This document shows, one piece after another, positions 17,958 to 27,432 of a DNA stretch of 64,000 nucleotides (positions are counted from its first letter, which is position 1; each line of letters opens with the position of its first letter). The notes beneath the pieces were generated by a model. The model was given only the letters and a program-made list of their open reading frames with translations. It was not told the DNA's origin and did no database searches. This DNA is from Sanguibacter hominis ATCC BAA-789 (GTDB lineage: Bacteria; Actinomycetota; Actinomycetes; Actinomycetales; Cellulomonadaceae): contig NZ_JAAXOW010000002.1 in NCBI RefSeq assembly GCF_012396185.1, positions 496,001-560,000 on the forward strand, given 5' to 3'. A program made the position numbers and the translations under genes.

Positions 17958-18398
17958 ATGTCCCAGCCGCACCCGGACGGCGTCCCGCCGATCACCGACG
18001 CCGAGCACGCCCTCCGTGAGACACGTCGGGCACAGGCCGAGCGCGCCAGGATCGACGCCGCCCGATATGCGCGCGAGCTCGCTGCACACCGCAGCCTCTC
18101 GCGCGGCTACCTGCTCGTCGTCGTGCTCTTCGTCGCGTCCCAGGTCACCCTGTGGGTCCTGCGCCTCAAGAAGCGCGCCCAGATCCTCGCGACCGTCGAG
18201 GCAGACCTGCGACCGTGGGCAGCCGGTTCCTTCTTGGCCTTCATCCTCTCGGTCGTGCTCGCAGCAGCCCTCGTGGCTCTCCTCGTCCGGCACTCGCGCC
18301 GGCGGCCGGTACCGCCCTACCGGGAGGCGCCGATCGACGACGTGGAACGACGGCCTCGGACTCTCAGGCCCGGCTACGAGGCGCCGCAGCGCTGGTGA
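17958..18398 (+). CDS. Small two-helix membrane protein, unknown function
   Basis: 146 residues, starting 12 nt after the MMPL gene and so probably cotranscribed with it. Residues 1-48 are charged and helical (ALRETRRAQAERARIDAARYA). Two membrane helices follow (about 51-69 and 91-111), separated by a loop with KKRAQILATVEADLRP, and the C-terminal tail is basic and Pro-rich. I do not recognise a family. The layout would suit an accessory or regulatory protein of the transporter, but this rests only on position. Confidence 0.6.
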   Translation: MSQPHPDGVPPITDAEHALRETRRAQAERARIDAARYARELAAHRSLSRGYLLVVVLFVASQVTLWVLRLKKRAQILATVEADLRPWAAGSFLAFILSVVLAAALVALLVRHSRRRPVPPYREAPIDDVERRPRTLRPGYEAPQRW

Positions 18399-18406
18399 CG
18401 ACAGAC

Positions 18407-18444
18407 GACGACGCCCTCCGCAGATCTCTGCGGAGGGCGTCGTC
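18407..18444. terminator. Bidirectional terminator between convergent genes
   Basis: Perfect 17-bp stem (arms 18407-18423 and 18428-18444) with a 4-nt loop, 8 nt after the stop of the small membrane protein and 15 nt beyond the aspS stop. It can serve both converging transcripts. Confidence 0.85.
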
Positions 18445-18459
18445 GCGCACAGCCCTAGA

Positions 18460-20238
18460 TCACTCGGCCGCGGCCTCAGCCTTCGGCTTCGCGTCCACGC
18501 CAGCCTCCTTGCGCTGCTGCGCCGTGATGGGCGCAGGCGCCTGCGTCAGCGGGTCGAAGCCGCCCCCCGACTTGGGGAACGCGATGACGTCGCGGATCGA
18601 CTCCGAGCCCGTGAGCAGCGTGAGGATGCGGTCCCAGCCGAACGCGATTCCACCGTGCGGCGGCGCGCCGAACGCGAAGGCGTCGAGCAGGAAGCCGAAC
18701 TTCTCGCGGGCTTCCTCCTCGCCGATGCCCATAACCTTGAACACGCGCTCCTGCACGTCACGACGGTGGATACGGATCGAGCCACCCCCGATCTCGTTGC
18801 CGTTGCAGACGATGTCGTAGGCGTACGCGAGCGCCTCGCCCGGGTTCTCCTCGAACGTGTCGATCCACTCCGGCGTCGGCGACGTGAACGCGTGGTGCAC
18901 GGCCGTCCAGGCGCCTTCACCGACCGCGACGTCGTCGTCCTCACCCGTGGGCTTGAACAGCGGCGCGTCGACCACCCACAGGAACGACCACTGCGACTCG
19001 TCGATCAGCCCGGCCTTCTTGCCGACCTCGAGGCGTGCCGCCCCCAGGAGAGCGCGAGCGTCGGTCGCCCGGCCTGCGGCGAAGAACACCGCGTCGCCCG
19101 CCGAGGCGCCCGTCGCCGCCGCGAGACCGTCACGCTCCGCGTCGGAGAGGTTCTTCGCGACAGGACCGCCCAGGGTGCCGTCCTCCGCGAAGGTCACGTA
19201 CGCGAGACCCTTCGCGCCGCGCTGCTTCGCCCACTCCTGCCACGCGTCGAAACCGCGACGCGGCGTCGCGGCACCGCCCGGGAACACGACGGCACCCACG
19301 TACGGCGCCTGGAACACCCGGAACGGAGTGTCGGCGAAGTAGTCCGTGAGGTCCACCAGCTCGAGGCCGAAGCGCAGGTCGGGCTTGTCCGACCCGTAGC
19401 GCTCCATGGCGTCCTTGAACGTCATGCGCGGGATCGGCATCGGGATCTCGTAGTCGATGAGCTTCCAGAGCTCTGCGAGGATCTGCTCGCCGACGGCGAT
19501 CACGTCGTCCTGCTCGACGAAGCTCATCTCGACGTCGAGCTGCGTGAACTCCGGCTGACGGTCCGCACGGAAGTCCTCGTCGCGGTAGCAGCGCGCGATC
19601 TGGTAGTACCGCTCCATGCCCGCGACCATGAGCAGCTGCTTGAACAGCTGCGGGGACTGCGGCAGGGCGTACCAGGAGCCGGGCGCGAGACGCGCCGGCA
19701 CGAGGAAGTCGCGCGCACCCTCCGGCGTCGAGCGCGTCAGGGTCGGCGTCTCGATCTCGACGAAGTCCTGTGCATCGAGGGCACGCCGCGCGGCAGCGTT
19801 CGCCTTGGCGCGCAGCCGCAGCGCGTGCGCCGGCGCGGGACGACGCAGGTCGAGGTAGCGGTGCTTGAGACGCGCCTCCTCGCCGATCGTCTCCGTGCCG
19901 TCGAGCGCCGTCGAGACCTGGAACGGCAGCGGGGCCGACTCGTTGAGGACGACGACGTCGTCTGCCAGAACCTCGATCGCACCGGTCGCGAGGTTGGCGT
20001 TCTCGTTGCCGTCAGGACGCAGGGAGACCGTGCCGGTCACCTGGAGGACGAACTCCGAGCGCAGCGGGTGCGCGACAGCCTCGTCACGGATGACGACCTG
20101 AGCGATGCCCGAGGCGTCGCGCAGGTCGATGAAGGCGACGCCGCCGTGGTCGCGGCGGCGGTCGACCCAACCCGTGAGAGTGACGGTCTGACCGGAGTGC
20201 TCGGCCCTCAGGGAGCCGGCGGTGTGTGTGCGGAGCAC
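18460..20238 (-). CDS. aspS: Aspartyl-tRNA synthetase
   Basis: 592 residues, bacterial type. OB-fold anticodon domain at the N-terminus ([22 protein letters not shown]), class II core with [10 protein letters not shown] and [20 protein letters not shown], the inserted GAD domain, and motif 3 GIAFGWDRI near residue 535. It charges tRNA-Asp; whether it also charges tRNA-Asn depends on a GatCAB system not visible here. The GTG at 20238 is chosen for the AAGGA site 6 nt upstream and the family start [10 protein letters not shown]. The preceding in-frame Met codes for shadow sequence. hisS lies directly upstream. Confidence 0.96.
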   Translation of the reverse strand: MLRTHTAGSLRAEHSGQTVTLTGWVDRRRDHGGVAFIDLRDASGIAQVVIRDEAVAHPLRSEFVLQVTGTVSLRPDGNENANLATGAIEVLADDVVVLNESAPLPFQVSTALDGTETIGEEARLKHRYLDLRRPAPAHALRLRAKANAAARRALDAQDFVEIETPTLTRSTPEGARDFLVPARLAPGSWYALPQSPQLFKQLLMVAGMERYYQIARCYRDEDFRADRQPEFTQLDVEMSFVEQDDVIAVGEQILAELWKLIDYEIPMPIPRMTFKDAMERYGSDKPDLRFGLELVDLTDYFADTPFRVFQAPYVGAVVFPGGAATPRRGFDAWQEWAKQRGAKGLAYVTFAEDGTLGGPVAKNLSDAERDGLAAATGASAGDAVFFAAGRATDARALLGAARLEVGKKAGLIDESQWSFLWVVDAPLFKPTGEDDDVAVGEGAWTAVHHAFTSPTPEWIDTFEENPGEALAYAYDIVCNGNEIGGGSIRIHRRDVQERVFKVMGIGEEEAREKFGFLLDAFAFGAPPHGGIAFGWDRILTLLTGSESIRDVIAFPKSGGGFDPLTQAPAPITAQQRKEAGVDAKPKAEAAAE

Positions 20239-20331
20239 GGGGTGTCCTTCCGAACTGCGTTGGGACGGGCCGCCGAGACGGGGCGGACCGTGCATGCCGA
20301 TGCATGCGTGCACGCCGCTCGGCAGCGTGCG

Positions 20332-20362
20332 GACGGCGCTGGAGGCGCCGTCGACAAGTCTA
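20332..20362 (-). promoter_or_regulatory. aspS promoter candidate and 5' hairpin
   Basis: TAGACT on the minus strand at 20362-20357 is a good -10 box without a clear -35. Just downstream a perfect 8-bp hairpin (20332-20339 with 20345-20352) would sit at the 5' end of the aspS leader, or could serve as the hisS terminator. The rest of the leader has repeated GCATGC-like steps at 20291-20312. Confidence 0.4.
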
Positions 20363-20394
20363 GGCGGTTGCAGCCGGGACCGGCTGGACCGACG

Positions 20395-21798
20395 TCAGGC
20401 CTGCGCGGCGGCCCGGACGACCGGCCACAGGTCCTCGGCGGGCGGCGTCCAGGTAGCGGGAGCGGCGTCGACCTGCTCGCCCGAGCGGATGTCCTTGACC
20501 TGGTCGCCCTGCGCCGGCACGACCGTGCCGTCCGCGCGCGTGTGCTCCGGCGTCGCAGGGAACCACACGAACGGGACACCACGGCGATCGGCGTACTTGA
20601 TCTGCTTGCCGTACTTCGCCGCCGTCGGCGCGACCTCGCACGGGATGCCGCGAGAGCGCAGCGCGGACGCGATCGCGTCCGACTCCGCGCGCTCCTCCTC
20701 GTGGTTGACCGCGACGACGACCGCCGTCGGGACGGACCGTGAGGACTCGACGAGTCCCGCGCCCAGGAGGCGCGACAGGAGCCGCGAGACGCCGATCGAC
20801 AGGCCGACGCCCGGGTACGTGGTGGTGCCGTCCGACGCGAGGGTGTCGTAGCGACCACCCGAGCAGATCGAACCGAGCTGCTCGTGGCCGACGAGCACGG
20901 TCTCGTACACGGAGCCCGTGTAGTAGTCGAGGCCGCGCGCGATCTTGAGGTCTGCGACGACGACGCCGGGCGCCCGCTCGGACGCGGCCGAGACGAGGGC
21001 ACCGAGCTCGACGAGGCCCTCGTCGAGAAGCTCGCTGACGACGCCGTGGCTCGACGCGAGAGCGCGGACCTCGTCGACGACCGACGCGTCAGGGCCGTTG
21101 ATCGCCGCGAGGGCCAGGCACGCACGCGCCTGCTCGGGCGTCGCGCCAGTCTCGGCGACGAGGAGGTCTGCGACCGCGTCCGGACCGATCTTGTCGAGCT
21201 TGTCGATCGACCGGAGCACACCCTCGACGTCGCTCAGCCCGAGGCCCCGGTAGAACCCCTCGGCGACCTTGCGGTTGTTCACCAGGATCCGCACGGGCGG
21301 CACGCCGATCTCGCGGAGCGAACCGAGCGCCTCCGCCATGACGAGCGGCAGCTCGACCTCGTAGTGGTACGGGAGCGACCCCGCACCGACGACATCGATG
21401 TCCGCCTGGACGAACTCACGGAAGCGGCCGTCCTGGGGGCGCTCTCCACGCCACACCTTCTGGATCTGGTAGCGCTTGAACGGGAAGCTCAGGTGGCCCG
21501 CGTTCTCGAGGACGTACCGCGCGAACGGCACCGTCAGGTCGAAGTGCAGACCGAGCTGCTTCTCGTCACCACGACGCTCGTCCGGACCCTCCTCCTGGAG
21601 CCGACGCAGCACGTAGACCTCCTTGGAGGTCTCCCCCTTGCGCAGCAGCTGGTCGAGCGGCTCGACCGCGCGCGTCTCGATCCCCGCGAAACCGTGGAGC
21701 TCGAACGTCCTGCGCAGGACGTCGAGGACGTGGCTCTCGACGATGCGCCCAGCAGGGCGCCACTCGGGGAATCCGGACAGGGGTGTGGGGCGTGCCAT
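20395..21798 (-). CDS. hisS: Histidyl-tRNA synthetase
   Basis: 467 residues, class II. Motifs seen are FDLTVPFARYV, RYQIQKVWRGERPQDGRFREFVQADID (motif 2 region) and the histidine-binding RGLDYYTGSVYE, with the anticodon domain at the C-terminus. The ATG at 21798 follows a TAAGAT box by 7 nt, and GGAGC touches the start codon, so it may be read as a leaderless message. The frame extends upstream through shadow sequence of the hydrolase gene. It sits between the metallo-hydrolase and aspS, all on the same strand. Confidence 0.96.
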   Translation of the reverse strand: MARPTPLSGFPEWRPAGRIVESHVLDVLRRTFELHGFAGIETRAVEPLDQLLRKGETSKEVYVLRRLQEEGPDERRGDEKQLGLHFDLTVPFARYVLENAGHLSFPFKRYQIQKVWRGERPQDGRFREFVQADIDVVGAGSLPYHYEVELPLVMAEALGSLREIGVPPVRILVNNRKVAEGFYRGLGLSDVEGVLRSIDKLDKIGPDAVADLLVAETGATPEQARACLALAAINGPDASVVDEVRALASSHGVVSELLDEGLVELGALVSAASERAPGVVVADLKIARGLDYYTGSVYETVLVGHEQLGSICSGGRYDTLASDGTTTYPGVGLSIGVSRLLSRLLGAGLVESSRSVPTAVVVAVNHEEERAESDAIASALRSRGIPCEVAPTAAKYGKQIKYADRRGVPFVWFPATPEHTRADGTVVPAQGDQVKDIRSGEQVDAAPATWTPPAEDLWPVVRAAAQA

Positions 21799-21805
21799 GC
21801 TCCGG

Positions 21806-21811
21806 ATCTTA
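21806..21811 (-). promoter_or_regulatory. -10 box of hisS overlapping a stop codon
   Basis: TAAGAT on the minus strand, 7 nt before the hisS ATG. Its first three bases are the TAA stop of the upstream hydrolase gene. It predicts a leaderless hisS mRNA. Confidence 0.45.
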
Positions 21812-22561
21812 CCGGCGCGAGAGGTACGGGTTACGAACGGTCTCGGCGTCGAGCCTGCTCGCGGGCCCGTGACCGGGGAGGAGCAGCGCCCGCGGCGGGA
21901 GCCCGTCGAGCAGTCCGGCGAGCGACCGGCGCATCGTCGCCATGTCTCCGCCGGGCAGGTCGGTCCGGCCGATCGTGCCGGCGAAGAGAACGTCTCCGGT
22001 GAACGCTGTCGCGTCCGCACCCTCGACGTAGGCGTCGCCGCGGTCGGGGAGCAGCGATGCCGCGTCCGGGGTCTCGACGGCGACATACACCGTCGCCCCC
22101 TGCGTGTGCCCAGGTGCGTGCCAGGCGGTCAGGGCGGGCACGTCAGGGAGATCGAGCTCCGCGCGCGGGCCGACGAACGGCTGCACCCGTGCGGGGGCGC
22201 GGTACGAGGCCGGGTCGCAGCCACCGGCTGCCAGCGCCTGGGCGAGCGGGCCGCTCGCCGAGCCGGGCCTGCGGTCCTCGATCGTGCCGAACGGGTCGGC
22301 CAGGCGGAACGCGTCGTCGGCATGGATGAGCAGCGGGACGTCGTAGAGCTCGCACAGCTCGGCCGCTGACCAGGTGTGGTCGACGTGCCCGTGCGTCGCG
22401 AGGAGCGCGACCGGCTCGAGGCCTGCGCGCCGCACGCGCTCCGTGAGGGCGGGCACGACCCCGCCGCCCGCGTCGACGATCACGCACGGCCCGGAACCGG
22501 TCGCGGACACGAGATAGCTGTTGGTCCCGAAGACGGGAGCGACGATCGTCTCGACATGCAT
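21809..22561 (-). CDS. Metallo-beta-lactamase-fold hydrolase, glyoxalase II-like
   Basis: 250 residues. The metal motif THGHVDH is complete (His57, His59, Asp61, His62), followed by GHTQGATVY and TGDVLFAGTIGRTDLPGGD, which carry the other metal ligands of the glyoxalase II-type branch, and GHGPAS near the end. Enzymes of this group hydrolyse thioesters such as lactoyl-thiols; in actinobacteria the thiol may be mycothiol, but the substrate is not proven. The gene order hydrolase-hisS is common in actinobacteria. A TAGCAT box 6 nt before the ATG suggests a leaderless message. Confidence 0.85.
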   Translation of the reverse strand: MHVETIVAPVFGTNSYLVSATGSGPCVIVDAGGGVVPALTERVRRAGLEPVALLATHGHVDHTWSAAELCELYDVPLLIHADDAFRLADPFGTIEDRRPGSASGPLAQALAAGGCDPASYRAPARVQPFVGPRAELDLPDVPALTAWHAPGHTQGATVYVAVETPDAASLLPDRGDAYVEGADATAFTGDVLFAGTIGRTDLPGGDMATMRRSLAGLLDGLPPRALLLPGHGPASRLDAETVRNPYLSRR

Positions 22562-22567
22562 CAGGCC

Positions 22568-22573
22568 ATGCTA
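22568..22573 (-). promoter_or_regulatory. -10 box of the metallo-hydrolase gene, leaderless type
   Basis: TAGCAT on the minus strand, 6 nt before the ATG at 22561, with no ribosome site between. In the same 182-nt divergent gap TAGACT (22630-22635) on the plus strand may drive the DUF349 gene, giving a leader of about 100 nt. Confidence 0.5.
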
Positions 22574-22743
22574 GGCCTCACGGCACGCCGCTCCACGAGA
22601 ACAGGGGCGACGCGGCGCGCTGAGATCCCTAGACTGTGGAGGACCAGCACGCGACTGCGCGCCGGCACGTCACGTCCCCGCCCGCGGGGACAGTCGCTGA
22701 TTCCGTCCGCGAGGGCGGGTCACCACACGAGGAGTGATGCCCT

Positions 22744-24336
22744 GTGTCCGAGTCCACCCCCGCCGTCGACGGCGACAACACCGCGGAGACGCCCGGCACC
22801 TCCCCTGAGGTCACCACCCCCACCCAGGCCGCAGCCGAGGTCGCAGCACCTGAGGACGCAGCGGCCGTCGCCACCGAGGACGCGGCGCCTGCGACCGTCC
22901 CGGATGCGGAAGGGGACGCACAAGGTGCGACTCCTGAGACCGCCCCCGCGCCCCCCGCCGCCCCTGCTCGTCCGACGCCGCGCCCCGTCCCGTCCCCCGC
23001 CGCGCTCGCGCAGAACCGTCCTGCCTCCGTCGCGCGCCCTGCCGTCGCGCTCGCGCCTGCACCTGCTGACGCGGCAGCGGCAGCCGAGGCTGCGACCTTC
23101 GGCCGAGTCGACGACGAGGGCAACGTCTACGTCCGCGAGGCCAGCGGCGAGCGGCTCGTGGGCCAGTTCCCCGGCGCGACGAAGGACGAGGCCCTCGCCC
23201 TCTACGTCCGCCGCTTCCTCGATCTCCAGGCCAAGGTCACGATCTTCGAGGCGCGCCTCGGCAGCGCCGAGCTCGCCGTCAAGGAGATCGACCAGACGCT
23301 GGCGAAGCTCGACGAAGAGATGACCGAGCCGTCCGCCGTCGGCGACCTGGACGGGCTGCGAGCCCGTGTCGAGGCCGTCCGTGGTGCCGCCGCCGAGCGG
23401 CGCACCGCGCTCGAGGCCGAGCGGGCCGCCGCCAAGGCGGCGGCCGTCGCCGCACGCACCGCGATCGTCGAGGCCGCCGAAGCCATCGCGGCGACCGACC
23501 CCGCCCGGATCCAGTGGCGCCCTGCCGGTGACAAGCTGCGCACCCTCCTCGACCAGTGGAAGGAGGCGCAGCGTTCCGGACCGCGCATCGACCGCCCGAC
23601 CGAGGAGTCGTTGTGGAAGCGGTTCAGCCATGCGCGCACCGCTTTCGACCGCGAACGGCGCCACTTCTTCGCCGAGCTCGAGACGCGCAACAGCGCAGCG
23701 AAGGACGAGAAGGAGCAGCTTGTCGCCGAGGCCGAGGCGCTCGCCACGAGCACCGACTGGGGCGCGACCGCCGCGGCATACCGCGACCTGATGGCGCGCT
23801 GGAAGGCTGCAGGACGCGCGAACCGCAAGGACGACGACGCGCTGTGGGCCCGCTTCCGTGGGGCGCAGGACCGCTTCTTCGCTGCCCGTGACGCCGACAA
23901 CGCGGCGATCGATGCCGAGTACGGGGCGAACCTCGAGGTGAAGGAGGCGCTCCTCGCTGAGGCCGAGGCGCTCGTCCCCGTGACGAACCTCGGCAAGACG
24001 AAGGCGGCTCTGCGTGACATCCAGGAGCGCTGGGAAGCGGCCGGTCGCGTTCCCCGCGGCGACGTCCAGCGCGTCGAGGCGCGCATGCGCGCGGTCGAGA
24101 CGGCCGTCCGCGAGGCTGACGAGCAGCAGTGGAAGCGCACGAACCCCGAGACTCGCGCCCGTGCCGAGGGTGCGGCCGCACAGCTCGCACAGGCCATCAC
24201 CCAGGCCGAGGAGCGCCTCGCTGCGGCCCAGGCGAAGGGTGACGCACGCGCGGTCGCCTCGCTGACCGAGGAGATCGCGGCGAAGCGCACGTGGCTCGAG
24301 CAGGTCGAGCGCGCCGCGAACGACGCACGCGGCTGA
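22744..24336 (+). CDS. DUF349 domain protein
   Basis: 530 residues. Residues 1-115 are Ala/Pro/Thr/Glu-rich and probably disordered. A short conserved segment follows (FGRVDDEGNVYVRE, about 119-132), then a coiled coil, then about three DUF349 repeats with the recurring W-K-x-A-G-x-x-x-(K/R)-x(2-4)-L-W-x-R-F pattern (DLMARWKAAGRANRKDDDALWARF; IQERWEAAGRVPRGD). The C-terminus is again helical. Such proteins are common in actinobacteria but have no settled function. GTG start with GAGGAG 9 nt upstream. The 182-nt upstream gap carries the promoter, and a strong hairpin ends the gene. Confidence 0.85.
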   Translation: MSESTPAVDGDNTAETPGTSPEVTTPTQAAAEVAAPEDAAAVATEDAAPATVPDAEGDAQGATPETAPAPPAAPARPTPRPVPSPAALAQNRPASVARPAVALAPAPADAAAAAEAATFGRVDDEGNVYVREASGERLVGQFPGATKDEALALYVRRFLDLQAKVTIFEARLGSAELAVKEIDQTLAKLDEEMTEPSAVGDLDGLRARVEAVRGAAAERRTALEAERAAAKAAAVAARTAIVEAAEAIAATDPARIQWRPAGDKLRTLLDQWKEAQRSGPRIDRPTEESLWKRFSHARTAFDRERRHFFAELETRNSAAKDEKEQLVAEAEALATSTDWGATAAAYRDLMARWKAAGRANRKDDDALWARFRGAQDRFFAARDADNAAIDAEYGANLEVKEALLAEAEALVPVTNLGKTKAALRDIQERWEAAGRVPRGDVQRVEARMRAVETAVREADEQQWKRTNPETRARAEGAAAQLAQAITQAEERLAAAQAKGDARAVASLTEEIAAKRTWLEQVERAANDARG

Positions 24337-24353
24337 CACGACGATCCACAGGT

Positions 24354-24386
24354 CGGGCGTCCCGGTGGTCTCCACCGGGGCGCCCG
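24354..24386 (+). terminator. Terminator of the DUF349 gene
   Basis: 15-bp stem with one G-U wobble (arms 24354-24368 and 24372-24386) and a 3-nt loop, 17 nt after the stop. The following gene begins only 15 nt beyond it, so that gene needs its own start signal. Confidence 0.75.
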
Positions 24387-24401
24387 AGTCATGCTGACGG
24401 G

Positions 24402-24968
24402 GTGCTGTCCGCCCCATACTTCGCCTCACCCCAGACCATCCTCGGCCCGATCGTGACACCGGCTGACGTCGGTGGCAGGGTCCCGTTCGACACGCTGGTC
24501 CAGGAAGGGCTGCTCGAGCGGGTGCACGGCAGTCGCGCGGTCGCTCGGGGCGTGACCGTCACCCCGCGGGTGCGGGTCCTGGCCCTCGCCCCGGTCGTGC
24601 CTCCGCGCACCGTCGTCGGCCGGTCGAGCGCCGCCTGGGTCTACCTCGGGGGCTCCCCGCCCGAGCGTGTGACCGTCCTCTATCCGCCGAACTGCCACCG
24701 GCCGTTGCCGGGACCGCGAACCGCGAGCCACCAGGCCGTGCTCAGGGAGGACGAGGTCGTCCGGCTCGGCGCTGCGGCGACCACCACACCAGCGCGCACA
24801 GCTGCCGATCTTGCCCTCTTCGCACCCACGGACCAAGCGACGCGGCTGGTGCACGAGCTCGTGGCGACAGGCGCGACGAGCATCCGTGCGGTGCTTGACG
24901 CCCTGAACCGCAGGACAGGCGACGCCGCGTACGGACGCGCGCTCGACGTCGTCAGGGCGCTCCCCTGA
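24402..24968 (+). CDS. AbiEi-like antitoxin-type protein without visible toxin
   Basis: 188 residues. The N-terminal part looks like a degenerate DNA-binding/antitoxin module, and the C-terminal half has the pattern of type IV AbiEi antitoxins: SHQAVLREDEVV, then TTPARTAADLALF and a helical end (ATRLVHELVATGATSIRAVLDALNRR). No AbiEii-type nucleotidyltransferase gene is next to it; rel follows on the opposite strand. It may be a free-standing regulator. The GTG at 24402 is chosen because the terminator of the preceding gene lies just upstream; CATGCT stands 6 nt before it. The family call is by eye and moderate. Confidence 0.55.
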   Translation: MLSAPYFASPQTILGPIVTPADVGGRVPFDTLVQEGLLERVHGSRAVARGVTVTPRVRVLALAPVVPPRTVVGRSSAAWVYLGGSPPERVTVLYPPNCHRPLPGPRTASHQAVLREDEVVRLGAAATTTPARTAADLALFAPTDQATRLVHELVATGATSIRAVLDALNRRTGDAAYGRALDVVRALP

Positions 24969-24988
24969 CCGGGATCACACGGGGAGCG
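24958..24988. terminator. Bidirectional hairpin overlapping two gene ends
   Basis: 8-bp inverted repeat with arms 24958-24965 and 24981-24988. It covers the stop codons of both convergent genes (stops at 24966-24968 on plus and 24977-24975 on minus), which are only 6 nt apart. Confidence 0.5.
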
Positions 24989-27299
24989 AGTCGTTCTTGG
25001 TGCCGGTGATGCGGTAGACGTCGAAGACGCCGTCGACCTTGCGCACTGCCTTGAGGACGGTCGCGAGGTGCGCAGGCTCCGCCATCTCGAACACGAAACG
25101 CGAGACCGCGACTCGGTCGGACGACGTCGAGACGGTCGCCGACAGGATGTTCACGTGGTTGTCCGACAGCACGCGCGTCACGTCAGAGAGCAGTCGCGAC
25201 CGGTCGAGCGCCTCGACCTGGATCTGCACGAGGAACAGCGTGTTCGACCCAGCCGTCCACGAGACGTCGACGAAGCGCTCGGGCTGTGACTGGAGGGCCG
25301 CCACGTTGGCACAGTCCGTGCGGTGGACGGAGACGCCCTGGCCCCGCGTGATGAAGCCGATGATCGCGTCACCCGGCACCGGCGTGCAGCACTTCGCGAG
25401 CTTGACCCACACGTCCTCGACACCCTTGACGACGATGCCCGGGTCTCCCGTGCGCGGGCGACGCGACGCCCCCACCCCCGGTCGGGCGACCTCGGCGAGG
25501 TCCTCCGTCGTGCCGCCCTCGCCGCCCATCGACTGGACCAGCCGGTGCACGACCGTGTTCGCGGAGACCTGGCCCTCACCGACAGCGGCGTACAGCGCGG
25601 ACACGTCCGCGTAGCGCATCTCGTGGGCGAGCGCGACGAGCCCTTCGTGCGAGAGGAGCCGCTGGATCGGCAGGCCCTGCTTGCGCATGGCCTTCGCGAT
25701 CGCGTCCTTGCCGTGCTCGACAGCCTCCTCGCGGCGCTCCTTCGAGAACCACTGGCGGATCTTGTTCTTCGCCCGGGGGCTCTTGACGAAGGCCATCCAG
25801 TCGCGGCTCGGGCCGGCGTTCTCAGACTTCGACGTGAGGACGTCGACGACGTCGCCGTTCTCCAGCTCGGAGTCGAGCGACACGAGCCGTCCGTTGACGC
25901 GGGCGCCCATGGTGCGGTGCCCGACCTCGGTGTGGACCGCGTAGGCGAAGTCGACCGGCGTGGAGCCTGCTGGCAAGGCGATCACCTCACCCTTCGGGGT
26001 GAAGACGTACACCTCCTTGCCGCTCATCTCGAAGCGCAGCGAGTCGAGGAACTCCGACGGGTCCGCCGTCTCGCGCTGCCAGTCGACGAGCTGCCGCAGC
26101 CACTGCATCTCGTTAGCGGTCTTGTCCCCCGCCACGACGGGGCTTCCCTTGGAGGCTTCCTTGTACTTCCAGTGCGCCGCGACGCCGTACTCCGCACGCC
26201 TGTGCATCTCGTGGGTACGGATCTGGATCTCGACGGGCTTGCCCCCGGGGCCGATCACGGTCGTGTGCAGGGACTGGTACATGTTGAACTTCGGCATCGC
26301 GATGTAGTCCTTGAACCGGCCCGGGACCGGGTTCCATCGCGCGTGCAGAGCACCGAGCGCCGCGTAGCAGTCACGTACCGAGTCCACGAGCACGCGGGTG
26401 CCGACAAGGTCGTAGATGTCCGCGAAGTCGTGACCGCGGACGATCATCTTCTGGTACACCGAGTAGTAGTGCTTCGGACGACCGGTGACCGTGCACTTGA
26501 TCTTCGCGGCCCGGAGGTCGGAGATGATCTGGTCGCGGACGATCGCCAGGTACTCCTCGCGAGCCGGGGCGCGCTCCGCCACGAGGTGCACGATCTCGTC
26601 GTACACCTTGGGGTACAGGGCCTGGAAGGACAGGTCCTCGAGCTCCCACTTGATCGTGTTCATGCCGAGCCGGTGCGCGAGCGGGGCGTAGATCTCGAGC
26701 GTCTCGCGGGCCTTGCGGGCGGCGGACGCCGCGGGTACGAACCGCCACGTGCGTGCGTTGTGCAGACGGTCCGCGAGCTTGATGACGAGCACGCGGATGT
26801 CGCGGGACATCGCGACGACCATCTTGCGGACGGTCTCCGCCTGAGCCGCGTCGCCGAACTTGACCTTGTCGAGCTTCGTGACGCCGTCGACCATCATGGC
26901 GATCTCGTCGCCGTAGTCCTCGGTCAGCTGCTGGAGCGAGTAGTCCGTGTCCTCGACCGTGTCGTGGAGCAGCGCCGCTGCGATCGTCGACTCGGTCATG
27001 CCGAGCTCCGCGAGGATCGTCGCGACAGCGACCGGGTGCGTGATGTACGGGTCGCCCGAACGGCGCTTCTGGCCACGGTGGGCCCGCTCTGCCGTGACGT
27101 AGGCGCGCTCGATCAGGCTGAGGTCGGCGCGCGGGTGGTTCGCACGAACCGCCTGGAGCACGGGCTCGAGCGCGGGCGACGTGCCTGGGCGCGACCCGAA
27201 GAGCACGAGCCGGCGGCGCCCTGGCGGAGCAGAACCCGACCCGCCTGACCCGTTCGTGGGCGCGGAGGGCGGGAGCGGTGTCCTGGTGTCCTCGCTCAT
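24975..27299 (-). CDS. rel: Bifunctional (p)ppGpp synthetase/hydrolase Rel
   Basis: 774 residues. In order: HD hydrolase domain with HDTVEDT (His112, Asp113), synthetase domain (about 250-380, with [13 protein letters not shown]), TGS domain (about 430-490, [30 protein letters not shown]), helical and zinc-finger-like part with CCTPVPGD, and a C-terminal ACT domain. Intact HD residues argue for the single bifunctional actinobacterial enzyme, which makes (p)ppGpp during amino-acid starvation and degrades it otherwise. Strong AAGGAGG before the ATG. It is the last gene after yajC-secD-secF-apt, an order also found in mycobacteria. Confidence 0.95.
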   Translation of the reverse strand: MSEDTRTPLPPSAPTNGSGGSGSAPPGRRRLVLFGSRPGTSPALEPVLQAVRANHPRADLSLIERAYVTAERAHRGQKRRSGDPYITHPVAVATILAELGMTESTIAAALLHDTVEDTDYSLQQLTEDYGDEIAMMVDGVTKLDKVKFGDAAQAETVRKMVVAMSRDIRVLVIKLADRLHNARTWRFVPAASAARKARETLEIYAPLAHRLGMNTIKWELEDLSFQALYPKVYDEIVHLVAERAPAREEYLAIVRDQIISDLRAAKIKCTVTGRPKHYYSVYQKMIVRGHDFADIYDLVGTRVLVDSVRDCYAALGALHARWNPVPGRFKDYIAMPKFNMYQSLHTTVIGPGGKPVEIQIRTHEMHRRAEYGVAAHWKYKEASKGSPVVAGDKTANEMQWLRQLVDWQRETADPSEFLDSLRFEMSGKEVYVFTPKGEVIALPAGSTPVDFAYAVHTEVGHRTMGARVNGRLVSLDSELENGDVVDVLTSKSENAGPSRDWMAFVKSPRAKNKIRQWFSKERREEAVEHGKDAIAKAMRKQGLPIQRLLSHEGLVALAHEMRYADVSALYAAVGEGQVSANTVVHRLVQSMGGEGGTTEDLAEVARPGVGASRRPRTGDPGIVVKGVEDVWVKLAKCCTPVPGDAIIGFITRGQGVSVHRTDCANVAALQSQPERFVDVSWTAGSNTLFLVQIQVEALDRSRLLSDVTRVLSDNHVNILSATVSTSSDRVAVSRFVFEMAEPAHLATVLKAVRKVDGVFDVYRITGTKNDSLPV

Positions 27300-27432
27300 C
27301 GTGGTCCTCCTTCACGCCCTCGGCTACGCTCGTCCGCCCTGGTCAGGTCGCACGCCGTGTTGTCGCTGGTCCACCAGTCTACGTCCGCAGGTCTGTGGTT
27401 CGCGCACCTGTCAGGCCGGCACAGGACCAGGG

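Noticed and set aside
18016-20742. Plus-strand open frame of about 900 codons opposite aspS
   Set aside because: Low-complexity Arg-rich product that crosses a perfect terminator; aspS is complete on the other strand.
25323-27248. Plus-strand open frame of about 640 codons opposite rel
   Set aside because: Antisense shadow; rel has all its domains.
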